A stretch of DNA of 64,000 nucleotides from positions 496,001 through 560,000 of the forward strand of contig NZ_JABVEC010000001.1 in assembly GCF_014323705.1 (NCBI RefSeq), in the 5' to 3' direction. The first letter of the stretch is position 1. Every line of letters begins with the position of its first letter. Both the position numbers and the translations under genes were made by a program. Below the pieces are notes generated by a model. It was not told the DNA's origin. It saw nothing but the letters and a program-made list of their open reading frames with translations, and ran no database searches. Source of the DNA: Actinomadura alba. Its GTDB lineage: Bacteria > Actinomycetota > Actinomycetes > Streptosporangiales > Streptosporangiaceae. Shown here piece after piece: positions 40,733-50,645 of the stretch.

Positions 40733-42523
40733 CTAGCCGGGGAGCAGGTCCATGATGTCGGACCGGAGCCTGGAGAGATCGCCGGACAGGCTGGGCAGCG
40801 GGTAGGTGTCGGGGGTCGCCCCGCTGGACAGCCCGAAGACCAGGAGCGCGAAGAGCCCGAGGCAGGCCGCCACGACCATCGCGATCTCGCGGCGGGGCAG
40901 TACGGCACCCCACACGCGCGCGAGCTGGCGCCGGGGAGCCCGGCTGCCCGGCCCGAGGCAGAACAGGCCGATGACGGCGAGGGTGCTGTAGGTCAACGCC
41001 TGGTCGACGGAAATGTCGGGCCGCGACGCCATCAGCACGGTGAGCAGGATCGCGCCGGCGAGCAGCCCGAGCGGAGTGAGGAGCAGCGTGGTCAGCAGCG
41101 CGCCCGGAATTCCGAGTGGCGACTTGAGCACCGCGCCCACCACGTCACCGGGCGTCGGCCCGGTGCGGGTCCGCTTGGCCGTGAGGCTCTGGCCGGCCCG
41201 GTCGCCGACGCGCAGCACGAACATGCCGACCACGACGACGATCAGGGTCAGCACCGGCAACTGCAGGGTGAACCCGGCGGTCACGGCGAGGAGCGTCAGG
41301 CTGATGAGGCGATACCAACCGTACGGCTTGGGCGGTTTGGGCGCGTCGGGCCGCCGTTGCCCGTCTGCCCGGCGGGGATCCGGCCGCTGCTGGGGGTCGG
41401 CGCGGCGCGGGTCGTACGGATCCGGCTGCGCGGGCGGGACCTGCCGTCCGTCCTGCCGGTCATGCGACCTGCGCCCGGTCTGCGGGGGACCGTACGGAGC
41501 GTACGGCGATGGGGCGTACGGCCCGGAAGCCGGTGGTGGCGCGGGCGGCGGGGCGGCCGGCGGCAGCAGCCCGACGAAGTCCTTGGGCTGCGCCGGCACC
41601 GGCTCGGGCCGGGACGGCGCGGGACGCGTCGGTGTCGGACCCGGCATCGCCATGGGGGCCGGGGCGGTGAAGGTCGGGAACGGCCGGTCGACGCGAGTCT
41701 GGTCGGTGAGGGTGGCGTCCAGGTCGATGCGCCGGCAGAGCTCGGCGAGCTTGGGCGCGGTGGGCCGCTCGGCGGGATGGCGCGCCATCGCGCTGCGGAT
41801 CACCGGCAGCAGCGCGTCGGGCACGCCCTCCAGGTCCGGCGTCCCCTGCATGATCTTGTAGAAGATCGACTCGAAGGTCCCGGAACCGAACGGAGGCCGT
41901 CCGGTGGTCGCGAACACCAGGGTTCCAGCCCAGGAGTGCACGTCCGCCGGGGCGCCGGCGTCCTCGCCCTCGATGACCTCCGGGGCGAGATACCCGGGCG
42001 TGCCGATGACCATTCCGGTGGCGGTCAGCCGGGTGGAGTCGACCACCTGGGCGATCCCGAAGTCGATCAGCACCGGCTCGCCGTCGAGGAACATCACGTT
42101 GCCCGGCTTGAGATCGCGGTGGATGACCCCGGCCGCGTGGATTGCGGTGAGCGCCGTCGCCAGCCCCGCTGCCAGCCTCTGCAGCGGCCGGCCGCTCATT
42201 GGGCCCGCGTCCTCGAGAACGATCTGCTCGAGCGTGCGGCCGGGCACGTACTGCGTGACGATGTAGGGCCGCTCGGCGGTGACATCGGCATCGATGATCT
42301 CGGCGACGTGCGGACTGTGCACCCGGCGCATGGTGTCGACCTCGCGCGCCAGCCTGCGCAGCGCCGTCGCGTCGCCCGCGACGGTGGGCCGGAGCACTTT
42401 CACCGCGACCTTGCGACCCTGGGGGTCGATCCCCAGGTGCACGACGCCCATCCCACCCTCGCCCAGAACATTGAGCAGGCGGTAGTGGCCGACCTGATCC
42501 CCGGACGTAGCAACCCCCTTCAT
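40733..42523 (-). CDS. Ser/Thr protein kinase (PknB family) with C-terminal membrane module
   Basis: A 596-aa kinase. The N-terminal domain (about residues 10-275) has every motif: glycine loop GEGGMGVV (21-28), Lys42, HRDLKPGN (HRD 135-137), DFG 154-156 and the activation-loop end GTPGYLAPE (174-182). A long Pro-rich linker (about 300-420, repeats of PYAP and RRADPQQRPDPRRADGQ) leads to four to six membrane helices and GPGSRAPRRQLARV near the C-terminus. No PASTA or other sensor domain is present, so a signal would have to enter through the membrane module. The start at 42523 is chosen because the glycine loop follows directly; the in-frame extension to 42733 has the composition of non-coding sequence. 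Confidence 0.92.
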   Translation of the reverse strand: MKGVATSGDQVGHYRLLNVLGEGGMGVVHLGIDPQGRKVAVKVLRPTVAGDATALRRLAREVDTMRRVHSPHVAEIIDADVTAERPYIVTQYVPGRTLEQIVLEDAGPMSGRPLQRLAAGLATALTAIHAAGVIHRDLKPGNVMFLDGEPVLIDFGIAQVVDSTRLTATGMVIGTPGYLAPEVIEGEDAGAPADVHSWAGTLVFATTGRPPFGSGTFESIFYKIMQGTPDLEGVPDALLPVIRSAMARHPAERPTAPKLAELCRRIDLDATLTDQTRVDRPFPTFTAPAPMAMPGPTPTRPAPSRPEPVPAQPKDFVGLLPPAAPPPAPPPASGPYAPSPYAPYGPPQTGRRSHDRQDGRQVPPAQPDPYDPRRADPQQRPDPRRADGQRRPDAPKPPKPYGWYRLISLTLLAVTAGFTLQLPVLTLIVVVVGMFVLRVGDRAGQSLTAKRTRTGPTPGDVVGAVLKSPLGIPGALLTTLLLTPLGLLAGAILLTVLMASRPDISVDQALTYSTLAVIGLFCLGPGSRAPRRQLARVWGAVLPRREIAMVVAACLGLFALLVFGLSSGATPDTYPLPSLSGDLSRLRSDIMDLLPG

Positions 42524-42566
42524 CGCCCTTGAAAACCCTACCCGCACTATCGACGACAAGTCGGAC

Positions 42567-43394
42567 CTATGCGGCATCTCGCCCCGTCCGGGCGAGCGCG
42601 GGCGCCTGCCTCCACTGTGCCAGCTCGCCCGCGAACCACGCGGCGGAAGGACGGGCATGTGCGTCACGCCGCAGGGCGAGGCGCAGCAACGAGGCGAGGG
42701 GCTCGGCGACCCCGTCGAGGTCGACCGCACCACGCAGAATACGGAAGCAGACGCCGTGCAGCGAGCCCTTGCCGAACGGCGGGCGCCCGGTCGCGGCGAA
42801 GGCGACCGTCGCGGCCCAGGAGAACACGTCGGCGGCGCCGGTGACCGCCTCGCCCTCGATCAGCTCCGGCGCGAGGAAGCCCGGCGTGCCGATGAGGATC
42901 CCGGGCCGGGTCTCCTGTCCCGTACGGGCCTCGTAGGCGACACCGAAGTCGATGATGATCGGCGACCCCCCGAGGATCATCACGTTTCCCGGGGTCAGGT
43001 CCCGATGAACGACCCCGGCCGCGTGGATCGCCGCGACGCCCTCCGCCGCCTCACGCGCGAACCGCGTCAGCGACATGCCGCCGAGCGGCCCGTAGGTCTT
43101 GACGAACTCGCGGAGGGTCGACCCCGGGACGTACTGCGTCACCGTGTACGGCCGGTCGCCCCCCACGTCGCCGTCGAGCAGCCGCGCCACATGGCGGCTG
43201 CCGACCTTGCCCTGGGCCAGGATCTCCCGTGCCAGTGCGCGCCTGGCGCCGGGCTCGTCCACCAACTCCGCGCGGAGCTCCTTCACCGCCACCTCGCGGC
43301 CGTGGGAGTCCACGGCCAGGTGCACCACCGCGGTGCCGCCGACTCCGATCCGCTCCAGCAACCGATACTCGCCCAGTCGCTCGACCGCCGCCAT
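42567..43394 (-). CDS. Soluble Ser/Thr protein kinase (PknB family)
   Basis: A 275-aa kinase consisting of the catalytic domain alone, with no membrane segment. Glycine loop IGVGGTAVVHLA, Lys38 (VAVKEL), HRDLTPGN (HRD 130-132, Thr in place of the usual Lys), DFG 149-151 and GTPGFLAPE (169-177) are present, so it should be active. AAGGGG lies before the ATG at 43394. It is the first of three tandem paralogues and lies 43 bp from the second. It begins 79 bp after the acyl-ACP desaturase gene on the same strand, so read-through from that gene is possible. Confidence 0.9.
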   Translation of the reverse strand: MAAVERLGEYRLLERIGVGGTAVVHLAVDSHGREVAVKELRAELVDEPGARRALAREILAQGKVGSRHVARLLDGDVGGDRPYTVTQYVPGSTLREFVKTYGPLGGMSLTRFAREAAEGVAAIHAAGVVHRDLTPGNVMILGGSPIIIDFGVAYEARTGQETRPGILIGTPGFLAPELIEGEAVTGAADVFSWAATVAFAATGRPPFGKGSLHGVCFRILRGAVDLDGVAEPLASLLRLALRRDAHARPSAAWFAGELAQWRQAPALARTGRDAA

Positions 43395-43473
43395 GACCCC
43401 TTCCCCGTCCTGAACCGCCTGTTCGTCTCTCTCTTCGACGGGACCGGAGGGGCCTTGGTTCCTGCTGAGGTCG

Positions 43474-44427
43474 TTACTTTCCCTCGCGGGCGGCCTGCCT
43501 GGCCCGGCGCTCGGCACGGCGCTCGACGAAGCGGGTCGCCGCCGTGTCGAGTTCCCCGAGGTACTCCGACAACTCCTCGCGCGCCTTCTCGCCGTCGCCG
43601 CTCAGGCCTTCGAGCTCGAAGATCTTCCACTGGCGCAGGACCGGGGAAAGCACGTCCTCGAGGTGCAGCTTCAGGTCGTAGATGCCGGCGTTCGCGATGA
43701 CGACCGACTTGCGCAGGAAGCCCTCGATGGTGTGGCCGGGCATCTGGAAGTTCTTCACCACGTCGGTGACGGCGCGCATGGTGTCGTTCGGCGCGAGCTC
43801 GAAGGCCTTGGCGAGCACGTTGCGGTAGAAGAGCATGTGCAGGTTCTCGTCGGCCGCCACCCGGGTCAGCAGCCGCTCGCACGCGGGGTCGCCCGAGGCC
43901 CGGCCGGTGTTGCGGTGCGACACCCGGGTCGCCAGCTCCTGGAACGACACGTAGGCGAGGCCGTGGAGCATCTTCTCGCCGTGGTCGGCCTGGTAGCCGC
44001 CCTCCATGTGCGTCATCCGGGCCCGCTCCAGCGCGACCGGGTCGACGGCGCGGGTGACCGTGAGGTAATCGCGGATGACGATGCCGTGGCGGTTCTCCTC
44101 GGCGGTCCAGCGGTTGACCCAGGTGCCCCAGGCGCCGTCACGGCCGAAGATGGTGGCGATCTCATGGTGGTAACCGGGCAGGTTGTCCTCGGTGAGGAGG
44201 TTGACCACCAGGGCGTCCCGGGCCTCGGGTGTCACCTTCGAGTCCTCGGGGACCCACGGCTCACCCTCGAACTGGCCGTCGAAGTTACGGCCCTCGCTCC
44301 AGGGCACGTACTCGTGCGGGAACCATTCCTTGGCCGTGGCGAGGTGACGGTCGAGCTCGGTGGCGACGACCGGCTCCAGCTCCAACAGCAGCTCGGTCGT
44401 CGTCTTCGGGCGGGACGTGGACGCCAT
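43474..44427 (-). CDS. Acyl-ACP desaturase (fatty-acid desaturase 2 family)
   Basis: A 317-aa soluble di-iron enzyme that introduces a cis double bond into acyl-ACP. All iron ligands align with the plant stearoyl-ACP enzyme: Glu80 (LLTEDNLPGYHHEI), Glu111 and His114 (EENRHG), Glu164 (SFQELATRVSHRN), Glu194 and His197 (DENLHMLFY). Related mycobacterial proteins are DesA1 and DesA2. The ATG at 44427 has AGGGG seven bases upstream. A TTAC-N10-GTAA inverted repeat in the promoter region suggests control by a fatty-acid-responsive TetR-type regulator. It needs reduced ferredoxin, not encoded here. Confidence 0.93.
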   Translation of the reverse strand: MASTSRPKTTTELLLELEPVVATELDRHLATAKEWFPHEYVPWSEGRNFDGQFEGEPWVPEDSKVTPEARDALVVNLLTEDNLPGYHHEIATIFGRDGAWGTWVNRWTAEENRHGIVIRDYLTVTRAVDPVALERARMTHMEGGYQADHGEKMLHGLAYVSFQELATRVSHRNTGRASGDPACERLLTRVAADENLHMLFYRNVLAKAFELAPNDTMRAVTDVVKNFQMPGHTIEGFLRKSVVIANAGIYDLKLHLEDVLSPVLRQWKIFELEGLSGDGEKAREELSEYLGELDTAATRFVERRAERRARQAAREGK

Positions 44428-44473
44428 TGGCAACCCCTCAGTGATGCGCATAACGAATCTGTCACGAGCTAAC

Positions 44474-44491
44474 TTACGGGTGCGTAGGTAA
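44474..44491. promoter_or_regulatory. TTAC-N10-GTAA motif upstream of the acyl-ACP desaturase
   Basis: The element runs TTACGGGTGCGTAGGTAA, 47 bp before the start codon and over a TAAGTT -10-like hexamer on the minus strand. Its arms are only partly symmetric (TTACG/CGTAggTAA), so this is a tentative operator call. Confidence 0.3.
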
Positions 44492-44582
44492 TGAGACCAC
44501 GCGGGAATCGACAAAGATGAGCGCGCGCCATTTGTGCCTCCGCGCACGCGTGACGGTCCCGCCCGCCCGCGCCGAAGGCGCC

Positions 44583-44629
44583 GCCGTGGATCGGTCCGCC
44601 GGAGACCCGGCCGTGGACCGGTCCGCCGG
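44583..44629. repeat. Direct repeat, 20-bp unit at 27-bp spacing
   Basis: GCCGTGGATCGGTCCGCCGG at 44583-44602 recurs at 44610-44629 with one change (T to C). The block lies between the desaturase and hydratase genes. A related GTGG...CCGGTCCAC stretch follows within the terminator at 44653. Confidence 0.6.
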
Positions 44630-44652
44630 CCTCCCGCCCGCGACCGGGATCC

Positions 44653-44681
44653 CGGCCCCGTGGCACCGGTCCACGGGGCCG
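44653..44681 (-). terminator. Terminator after the enoyl-CoA hydratase gene
   Basis: A perfect 11-bp stem CGGCCCCGTGG/CCACGGGGCCG with a 7-base loop, 12 bp past the stop codon at 44694. Confidence 0.75.
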
Positions 44682-44693
44682 CGCGTGGGCGCG

Positions 44694-45473
44694 TCAGCGG
44701 CCGGTGAACCTGGCCTTGCCGGGCCCCTCGTCGACGAAGCTCTTCATGCCGATCTTCTGGTCCTCGGTGGCGAACAGGGCGGAGAACTGCAACCGCTCGA
44801 TCTCCAGGCCGGTGTCGAGATCGACGTCGAGGCCCGAGTCGATGGCCTGCTTCGCGGCGCGCAGCGCCACCGCCGGGCCGTTCTTGTAGCGCTCCGCCAG
44901 TTTCAGCGCCTCGGCGTAGACGTCGGCGTCCGGCACGACCCGGTCGACCAGGCCGATGGCGAGCGCCTCGTCGGCCTTGACATGGCGGCCGGTGAAGACG
45001 AGGTCCTTGGCGCGGGCCGGGCCCACCAGCCGCGCGAGCCGCTGGGTGCCGCCGGCGCCGGGGATGATGCCGAGCTGGATCTCCGGCTGGCCCAGGCGGG
45101 CGCCTTCGCCGGCGACCCGGAAGTCGGCGGCCAGCGCGACCTCGAGACCGCCGCCGAGCGCGTAACCCGTGATGGCAGCGATGACCGGCTTGGGCACCGC
45201 GGCGAGCGCCTTGGTGAAGCCCTGCAGCCGCTCTGACCGGACGGACATCGTGACGTACGACAGCTCCGCCATCTCCTTGATGTCGGCGCCGGCGGCGAAG
45301 ACCTTCTCACCGCCGTACACCACGACCGCGCGGACGTCGTCGTCGGCGCTCACCTGCCGGGCCGCCTCGGCGATCTCGCCCTGCATCTGAGCGTTGAGGA
45401 CGTTCATCTTCGGTCGGCCCAGCCGGATGGTGGCGACGCCGTCCTCAATCTCGACACGCACGAACTCGCCCAC
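44694..45473 (-). CDS. Enoyl-CoA hydratase/isomerase
   Basis: A 259-aa crotonase-family enzyme that hydrates trans-2-enoyl-CoA in beta-oxidation. Both catalytic glutamates are present: Glu111 (ALGGGLEVALAADFR) and Glu131 (LGQPEIQLGIIPGAGGTQRL). The oxyanion-hole loop is VFAAGADIKEMAEL. The GTG at 45473 is chosen because AAGGAGG lies at ideal distance; starting at 45491 would include the ribosome-binding site in the coding sequence. It is a single gene with its own terminator. The ETF genes nearby could accept electrons from the same pathway. Confidence 0.92.
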   Translation of the reverse strand: MGEFVRVEIEDGVATIRLGRPKMNVLNAQMQGEIAEAARQVSADDDVRAVVVYGGEKVFAAGADIKEMAELSYVTMSVRSERLQGFTKALAAVPKPVIAAITGYALGGGLEVALAADFRVAGEGARLGQPEIQLGIIPGAGGTQRLARLVGPARAKDLVFTGRHVKADEALAIGLVDRVVPDADVYAEALKLAERYKNGPAVALRAAKQAIDSGLDVDLDTGLEIERLQFSALFATEDQKIGMKSFVDEGPGKARFTGR

Positions 45474-45627
45474 GCGACCTCCTTGATCCACGACTGTCCA
45501 GCGCGAGCCTACGCGTGATCACCGAGGCCGCCCGAACGGCGGTCCGGTACGGCCGCATCGCCGACAGCGCGGAGAAGTCCGCGCTGCCGGCGATGCTCAG
45601 CCACTGCCGACCCGCGACGACCCCTGA

Positions 45628-48228
45628 TCAGCGCAGGTCGCCGTTGGTCATGCCGAGCGGAGCGGGCGGCAGTGCGACGAGCCCCATCTCGGCGCGGTTC
45701 GCGAGCATCTCGTGCCGGGGCACCACCCGCACGCTGTAACCGAAGTCGCCGGTCCGGTCGAGCGGTACCTCGCCCACGTAGCGAAGGCGCCCGTTCTCGA
45801 CCGTCTCGGTGTCGGTCAGCTCCTGGTACCGCGCGTCGATCAGCGAGTCGGTGTCGTCGACCCGCCCGTACGCCACCTCGACGGCGACGTCCTCGGGCCG
45901 CAGCTCGCCGAGCTCGACCGTGGTGCGCACGGTCAGCCGCGCTCCGATATGCGGGCTCTCGCCGACCCCGTCGGACTCGACGTGGCCCACGGCGACGCCG
46001 GGCCATGCCTTGGCCACCCGGTGCTTCCACTCGGCGAGCGACCGGGCGCCGGCGTGGGCGTCGGCGCTCATGACCCGCCGCGAGGCCGCCGCCGGCGCGT
46101 ACAGGTCGACGACGTAGTCACGCACCATCCGGGTCGACAGGACCTTCGGGCCGAGCGACGCCAGCGTGTGCTTGACCATCTCGAGCCAGCGGCGCGGCAG
46201 GCCGTCGCCGCCACGGTCGTAGAACATGACCGACACGTGGTCCTCGATCAGCTCGTAGAGCGCGCTCGCCTCGAGGTCGTCACGCCGATCGGGGTCCTCG
46301 ACACCGTCGGCCGACGGGATCGTCCAGCCGTTCTGGCCGTCGAACCACTCGTCCCACCAGCCGTCGCGGATGGACAGGTTCAGGCCGCCGTTCAGCGCGG
46401 CCTTCATGCCGGACGTGCCGCAGGCCTCCAGCGGGCGCAGCGGGTTGTTCATCCACACGTCACAGCCCTGGACCAGCATCTGCCCGAGCGCCATGTCGTA
46501 GTCCGGAAGGAAGACGATGCGGTGCCGCACCCCGGCGTCGTCGGCGAACCGGACGATCTCCTGGATGAGACGCTTGCCGCCCTCGTCGGCCGGGTGCGCC
46601 TTGCCCGCGATGAGGATCTGCACGGGGCGTTCGGGATCGAGCAGCAGCCTGCGCAGCCGCTCGGGGTCGCGCATCATCAGGGTGAGCCGCTTGTACGACG
46701 GCACCCGGCGGGCGAAGCCGATGGTGAGGACGTCGGGGTCGAGTGCGTCGTCGACCCAGGACAGCTCGGCGTCCGAGGCGCCGCGCTGCCGCCACGACTC
46801 GCGCAGCCGGCGCCTCGCGTCGCGCACCAGGCGTTCGCGCAGGGTACGCCGTACCCGCCAGATCTCGCCCTCGGCCAGGCGCCGCACGCCCTCCCAGCCG
46901 CGCCCGGCCGAGATGACGTCGGGCAGTTCCCTGGCGGCCAGCTCGATGACCTCCGGAGCCACCCAGGTCTCGGGGTGCACGCCGTTGGTGATGGACCCGA
47001 TGGGCACGTCGTCGACGTCGAAGCCGCCCCACAGGCCGCCGAACATCTCGCGGCTGACCGCGCCGTGCAGGCGGCTGACGCCGTTGACCCGCTGCGCGAG
47101 CCGCATGCCCATGACGGCCATGTTGAAGACGTCCTGGTCGCCGTCCTCGTAGGTCTCGGCGCCGAGCGCGAGCACGCGGTCGACAGGGACGCTGGCGGTC
47201 TCGTTGGGGCCGCCGAAGTACTTCTGGATGAGCTCACGCGGGAACCGGTCGATGCCCGCGGGCACCGGCGTGTGGGTGGTGAACACCGTGCCGGAGCGGG
47301 TGGCCTCAAGCGCCTCGTCGAAGCTGAGGTCCTGCTCGGTGACGAGCTCGCGGATCCGCTCGAGCCCGAGGAAGCCGGCGTGCCCCTCGTTGGTGTGGAA
47401 GACCTCGGGCGCGGGGTGCCCGGTGATGCGGCAGTAGGCGCGGATGGCCCGCACGCCGCCGATGCCCAGCAGCATCTCCTGCAGGAGCCGGTGGTCGGTG
47501 CCGCCGCCGTAGAGCCGGTCGGTCACGTCGCGCGCGGCGGGGTCGTTCTCGCGTACGTCGGAGTCGAGCAGCAGCAGCGGCACCCGGCCGACGCCGGCCA
47601 GCCAGACCTGGGCGCTGAGGTCGCGGCCCTCGGGCAGCCCGACCTGGATCCGCAGCGGCGTGCCGTCTGCCTCCCTCAGCAGGGTGAGCGGAAGCCCCGT
47701 CGGCGTGATCGGCGGATAGCGCTCCAGCTGCCAGCCGTCGGGCGAGAGGAACTGCGAGAAGTAGCCGTGCCGGTAGAGGAGGCCGACACCGATGATCGGC
47801 ACGCCGAGGTCGCTCGCGGTCTTGAGGTGATCACCGGCGAGGATGCCGAGGCCGCCCGAGTACTGCGGCAGGGCGGCGGTGATGCCGTACTCCGGTGAGA
47901 AGTAGGCGATGGCCGCCGGTGGCTCGTCGTCGAGCGACTGGTACCAGCGCGGGGCGGTCAGATACTCGCGCAGATCCTCGGTGGCGTCCTGGAGCCGCCG
48001 GAGGAACCGGCGGTCGGCGGCGAGCGCCGCGAGCCGCTGCGGGGAGACCTCCCCCAGCAGCTTGACGGGGTCGTGGCGCACGGACTCCCACAGATCGGGG
48101 TCCACCGAGCGGAACAGGTCAAGCGTCTCGTTATGCCATGACCAGCGCAAATTGAGGACGAGTTCCTCGAGCTGCCGTAGTGGCTCGGGCAGGACGGTGC
48201 GTACGGTGAATCGTCGGATGGCCTTCAC
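45628..48228 (-). CDS. glgP: Alpha-glucan (glycogen) phosphorylase
   Basis: It releases glucose-1-phosphate from alpha-1,4-glucans. The 866-aa protein belongs to the long actinobacterial/archaeal-type phosphorylases (DUF3417 N-terminal domain, VLPEPLRQLEELVLNLRWSW). Conserved blocks include PQYSGGLGILAGDHLKTASDLG, VFHTNEGHAGFLGLERI and the PLP-lysine region CGTSGMKAALNGGLNLS. The GTG at 48228 begins at KAIRRFTVRT, the usual N-terminus; extension to 48372 would read through the promoter. It is divergent from glgE-treS-mak, so degradation and GlgE-dependent synthesis share one 300-bp control region. Confidence 0.93.
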   Translation of the reverse strand: MKAIRRFTVRTVLPEPLRQLEELVLNLRWSWHNETLDLFRSVDPDLWESVRHDPVKLLGEVSPQRLAALAADRRFLRRLQDATEDLREYLTAPRWYQSLDDEPPAAIAYFSPEYGITAALPQYSGGLGILAGDHLKTASDLGVPIIGVGLLYRHGYFSQFLSPDGWQLERYPPITPTGLPLTLLREADGTPLRIQVGLPEGRDLSAQVWLAGVGRVPLLLLDSDVRENDPAARDVTDRLYGGGTDHRLLQEMLLGIGGVRAIRAYCRITGHPAPEVFHTNEGHAGFLGLERIRELVTEQDLSFDEALEATRSGTVFTTHTPVPAGIDRFPRELIQKYFGGPNETASVPVDRVLALGAETYEDGDQDVFNMAVMGMRLAQRVNGVSRLHGAVSREMFGGLWGGFDVDDVPIGSITNGVHPETWVAPEVIELAARELPDVISAGRGWEGVRRLAEGEIWRVRRTLRERLVRDARRRLRESWRQRGASDAELSWVDDALDPDVLTIGFARRVPSYKRLTLMMRDPERLRRLLLDPERPVQILIAGKAHPADEGGKRLIQEIVRFADDAGVRHRIVFLPDYDMALGQMLVQGCDVWMNNPLRPLEACGTSGMKAALNGGLNLSIRDGWWDEWFDGQNGWTIPSADGVEDPDRRDDLEASALYELIEDHVSVMFYDRGGDGLPRRWLEMVKHTLASLGPKVLSTRMVRDYVVDLYAPAAASRRVMSADAHAGARSLAEWKHRVAKAWPGVAVGHVESDGVGESPHIGARLTVRTTVELGELRPEDVAVEVAYGRVDDTDSLIDARYQELTDTETVENGRLRYVGEVPLDRTGDFGYSVRVVPRHEMLANRAEMGLVALPPAPLGMTNGDLR

Positions 48229-48530
48229 GGTGGGTAACGCTATGCGCAGGCCATGGGTGTTCGCGACCCGAACCCGCACACAAGATTCCTTGATAATGGT
48301 CAAGGCTGCCGCTCGGGTCGCCGGTACCGGCACCACGCCTGGACCGCCGGAACCGCGGCCCGCCTCCGCCATGACACGAAGTGTCGGAGAGGTAGCACAA
48401 AGTTAAGCACTCGTACTGGAGAGTTACGCGCCGGATTCGGGCATGGAGAGGCTTGGATGGCAGCCGGAGCGGACATTCCACTCGTATCGATCACGCACTA
48501 TGAGCAGGGGACGGCGAGCAGAGGTGAGGT
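48229..48530. promoter_or_regulatory. Divergent glgP/glgE promoter region with GACAC-GAA-GTGTC palindrome
   Basis: A perfect 5+3+5 palindrome is at 48373-48385, near the middle of the 302-bp region. On the plus strand TAGCAC and TTAAGC hexamers follow. On the minus strand a TTGACC (about 48302) is compatible with a -35 box for glgP. One regulator bound at the palindrome could coordinate both directions. Confidence 0.4.
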
Positions 48531-50645
48531 ATGGGCGTTAAGCCGGAAATGACCCGCGACACGGGTGATCATTACTTGACCGAAGTCCGCACCGCCCCTG
48601 AGAATCCGCCGGTAGCGTTGCCGTTGATGATCGAGCGCATACCCATCCTGGACGTGGAACCCGTCGTCGACTGCGGTCGGTGGCCCGCCAAGGCCGCCGT
48701 CGGCGAGACCTTCGACGTGAGTGCGACGGTGTTCCGCGAGGGCCACGAGAGACTCGGCGCGGGCGTCGTGCTGCGCGCCCCCGACGGCACGACCCGGCCC
48801 CTCGTGCACATGAGCGAGACCGTTCCCGGCACCGACCGGCTCACCGCCGAGGTCACCCCCGACGAGACCGGCCTCTGGCACTTCCGCGTGGAGGCGTGGG
48901 GCGACCCGATCGCGCACTGGCGGCACGACGCCGACATCAAGGTGCCGCGGGGCCAGGACGTCGACCTGATGTTCGAAGAGGGCGCGCTGCTGTTCGCCCG
49001 CGCCGCCGAGGGCGTTCCCGCGAAGCGGCGAGCGGTCCTCACCGCGCTGGCGCGCGACCTGGTCGACCCGGCCGTCCCGGCCCTCACCAGGCTGGCCGCC
49101 GCGAGCGCTCCCGAGATCCTCGACCTGCTGCGCGAGCACCCGCTCCGCGAGCTCGACTCGGCCTCCCCGTGGCTGCCGCTGGTCGTGCACCGCGAGCGCG
49201 CGCTCTTCGGCTCGTGGTACGAGTTCTTCCCCCGTTCCGAGGGAGCCACGTTCGACCCGATGGGGCGCAGGGGTCCGACGTCTGGAACGCTCCGCACGGC
49301 GATGAGGCGCCTTCCGGCCGTCGCCGCCATGGGCTTCGACGTCGTCTACCTGCCGCCGATCCACCCGATCGGCCGTACGTTCCGCAAAGGGCCGAACAAC
49401 ACCCTGAACCCCGGGCCGCACGATCCCGGTTCGCCGTGGGCGATCGGATCCGAGGAGGGCGGGCACGACGCCGTCCATCCAGAGCTCGGCTCGATCGCCG
49501 ACTTCGACGCCTTCGTCGAGCACGCGGGCGAGCTCGGCCTGGAGGTCGCGCTCGACCTCGCCCTGCAGTGCGCTCCGGACCACCCCTGGGTCAAGGAGCA
49601 CCCGGAGTGGTTCACCACCCGCGCCGACGGCACGATCGCCTACGCCGAGAACCCGCCGAAGAAGTACCAGGACATCTATCCGCTCAACTTCGACAACGAT
49701 CCCGAGGGCATCTACCAGGAGATCAAGCGGGTCGTCCGGCACTGGATCGACCACGGAGTACGGATCTTCCGGGTGGACAACCCGCACACGAAGCCGGTCG
49801 CCTTCTGGGCCCGGCTGCTGTCGGAGATCAACGAGATCGCGCCGGACGTGATCTTCCTGGCCGAGGCGTTCACCCGGCCGGCCATGATGCAGACGCTCGG
49901 CAAGATCGGCTTCCACCAGTCGTACACCTACTTCACCTGGCGCAACGGCAAGGACGAACTCGAGGAGTACGTACGCGAGCTGTCCGGGGACGCCGCGAAG
50001 TACATGCGTCCCAACTTCTTCGTCAACACGCCGGACATCCTCAACGAGTACCTCGTGCAGGGCGGCCGGCCGGCGTTCGAGATCCGGGCCGTCCTCGCCG
50101 CGCTGCTCTCCCCCACCTGGGGCGTCTACTCCGGGTACGAGCTGATCGAGAACATCCCGGTGCGGCCGGGCAGCGAGGAGTACCGCGACTCCGAGAAGTA
50201 CCAGTACCGGCCGCGCGACTGGGCGGCCGCCGAGCGCGAGGGGCGCACCATCGCCCCCCTCCTCAGCCGGCTCAACGCCCTGCGCAGGGCCCATCCCGCA
50301 CTGCAGTTGCTGCGCAACCCGCGGTTCCACCACGTCGACCAGCCGGACGTGATCTGCTTCTCCAAGCGACTGCCCGGCGCGGGCTCCGGCGATCCGGGCG
50401 AGGACGCGTCCGGCACCGGTCCCGGCGATGTCGTGCTCGCCGTCGTCAATCTCGACCCGCATCATGTTCACGAGGCCACCGTCCATCTCGACCTGCCCGC
50501 CCTCGGTCTCGACTGGTCGGAGGGTTTCGTCGTCACCGACGAACTCACCGGCGACTCCTATGACTGGCGGCAGTCCAACTACGTGCGCCTCGACCCGCAC
50601 GCCCAGCCTGCCCACATCTTCACGGTCCGGAGAACTGAGAGTTGA
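48531..50645 (+). CDS. glgE: Alpha-1,4-glucan:maltose-1-phosphate maltosyltransferase (GH13_3)
   Basis: It extends alpha-1,4-glucan using maltose-1-phosphate made by Mak. The 704-aa protein has a 30-residue N-terminal extension, then [21 protein letters not shown], the helical S domain, and the GH13 barrel with nucleophile Asp416 ([12 protein letters not shown]), acid/base Glu445 ([14 protein letters not shown]) and the maltose-1-phosphate-binding [14 protein letters not shown] stretch. The ATG at 48531 has GAGGT upstream; a Met at residue 33 could be an alternative. It is the first gene of glgE-treS-mak and overlaps treS by 4 bases. Confidence 0.96.
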   Translation: MGVKPEMTRDTGDHYLTEVRTAPENPPVALPLMIERIPILDVEPVVDCGRWPAKAAVGETFDVSATVFREGHERLGAGVVLRAPDGTTRPLVHMSETVPGTDRLTAEVTPDETGLWHFRVEAWGDPIAHWRHDADIKVPRGQDVDLMFEEGALLFARAAEGVPAKRRAVLTALARDLVDPAVPALTRLAAASAPEILDLLREHPLRELDSASPWLPLVVHRERALFGSWYEFFPRSEGATFDPMGRRGPTSGTLRTAMRRLPAVAAMGFDVVYLPPIHPIGRTFRKGPNNTLNPGPHDPGSPWAIGSEEGGHDAVHPELGSIADFDAFVEHAGELGLEVALDLALQCAPDHPWVKEHPEWFTTRADGTIAYAENPPKKYQDIYPLNFDNDPEGIYQEIKRVVRHWIDHGVRIFRVDNPHTKPVAFWARLLSEINEIAPDVIFLAEAFTRPAMMQTLGKIGFHQSYTYFTWRNGKDELEEYVRELSGDAAKYMRPNFFVNTPDILNEYLVQGGRPAFEIRAVLAALLSPTWGVYSGYELIENIPVRPGSEEYRDSEKYQYRPRDWAAAEREGRTIAPLLSRLNALRRAHPALQLLRNPRFHHVDQPDVICFSKRLPGAGSGDPGEDASGTGPGDVVLAVVNLDPHHVHEATVHLDLPALGLDWSEGFVVTDELTGDSYDWRQSNYVRLDPHAQPAHIFTVRRTES

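Noticed and set aside
39051..43394. Kinase cluster as part of a phage-defence island
   Set aside because: No nuclease, helicase, toxin or other defence gene is near, and the neighbours are lipid and housekeeping genes.
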